DNA of 64,000 nucleotides from Nocardioides sp. (GTDB lineage Bacteria; Actinomycetota; Actinomycetes; Propionibacteriales; Nocardioidaceae): assembly GCA_037045645.1 (NCBI GenBank), contig JBAOIH010000001.1, positions 186,001 through 250,000 on the forward strand, written 5' to 3'. Made by a program: the position numbers and the translations under genes. This document shows, piece by piece, positions 63,625 to 64,000 of the stretch. The notes under the pieces were generated by a model. That model had not been told where the DNA came from, did not search any database, and saw nothing but the letters and a program-made list of their open reading frames with translations. How positions within the stretch are numbered: position 1 is the first letter of the stretch; every line of letters begins with the position of its first letter.

Positions 63625-64000
63625 CGCGGCTGGTCCTGATCACCGGCACCGGCCGCAGTGGCACCAGCACGATGTCGGGCACTCTGCACCACCTGGGACT
63701 CACGGTGCCCGGCCCGTTCCTGGGTGCCAACGACTCCAACCCCAAAGGTTTCTTCGAATCCAAGTGGGCCGTCCGCTTCCACAAGCGGATCATCAAGGCC
63801 GCGGGTCTGCACGACATGGACGGCCGTCCCGATGCGTTCGAGTCCGCGCAGTCGCAGATCCGCCCGGCCGACCGGCGCAAGCTGGTCGAGTTCCTGGGCA
63901 AGCACGCGGCGGGAGTCGACCAGGTTGTGGTCAAGGATCCGCGGTCGGTGTGGGCCCAGCAGTTGTGGAAGGGCGCAGCCGAGGATGCCGGGCTCGACAT
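63621..64000 (+). CDS. sulfotransferase family protein 4, N-terminal part (runs off right edge)
   Basis: About 126 codons are visible: LVLITGTGRSGTSTMSGTLHH (PAPS loop), SNPKGFFESKWAVRFHKRII, and VVVKDPRSVWAQQLWKGAA. These match the preceding gene segment by segment, so the two are a tandem duplication. The ATG lies within the previous stop. It continues past the window, so the cluster is not complete here. Confidence 0.8.
   Translation, partial: MTRLVLITGTGRSGTSTMSGTLHHLGLTVPGPFLGANDSNPKGFFESKWAVRFHKRIIKAAGLHDMDGRPDAFESAQSQIRPADRRKLVEFLGKHAAGVDQVVVKDPRSVWAQQLWKGAAEDAGLD

Overview
The window is a high-GC actinobacterial chromosome segment, most like Nocardioides or a close relative (Propionibacteriales). 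The evidence is the very high GC, dense gene packing with ATGA/GTGA overlaps, many leaderless promoters (TAnnnT followed 6-7 nt later by ATG or GTG), and the actinobacterial block dacB - zinc metalloprotease - tilS - hpt - ftsH - folE - folP - folB - folK - DUF3180. No rRNA, tRNA or CRISPR array was recognised.

Layout. 1-6.5 kb: end of a patatin-like lipase, a metal/cobalamin receptor-like protein, a B12-dependent fused acyl-CoA mutase (IcmF) that reads as heavily frameshifted, a MarR regulator with a palindromic operator repeated at the IcmF promoter, and a wax ester synthase/DGAT. 6.5-16 kb: two giant secreted Ig-repeat plus PQQ-propeller paralogues on the minus strand, sharing a strongly conserved leader, with a small Lys/Ala-rich protein between them. 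16.2-24.8 kb: pyruvate carboxylase, an Old-Yellow-Enzyme reductase, then an operon (NAD(P)-binding protein, SDR, MBL hydrolase) behind a KstR-type operator, and a convergent HSL-type esterase. 25-28.8 kb: TPP riboswitch and thiamine ABC transporter thiBPQ. 28.8-34.1 kb: PAP2-like membrane protein, NlpC/P60 wall hydrolase, acyl-CoA oxidase, a Tat-type exported protein.

34.1-45.6 kb: inorganic pyrophosphatase, PBP4-type carboxypeptidase, metalloprotease, tilS, hpt, ftsH, folate genes. A DUF559-type nuclease-like gene flanked by two pairs of a 51-bp palindromic repeat sits between tilS and hpt. 45.7-52.6 kb: a carboxypeptidase-regulatory-repeat surface protein behind a start-sequestering hairpin, then an OpuC-type osmoprotectant ABC system arranged divergently and interrupted by ppk2. 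52.6-64 kb: a cell-surface glycopolymer cluster with two GT2/CDP-glycerol-transferase-type proteins, four sulfotransferase-like proteins and small ORFs, continuing past the right edge.

Sequence quality. Many genes carry single-base shifts, nearly all +1, that restore a family-perfect protein when removed. About eight lie outside IcmF and roughly 20 are packed into 1.1-3.5 kb. I read most as consensus errors, but they could be real decay. The window also holds several unrelated short palindromic or direct repeat families, each next to or inside a gene.
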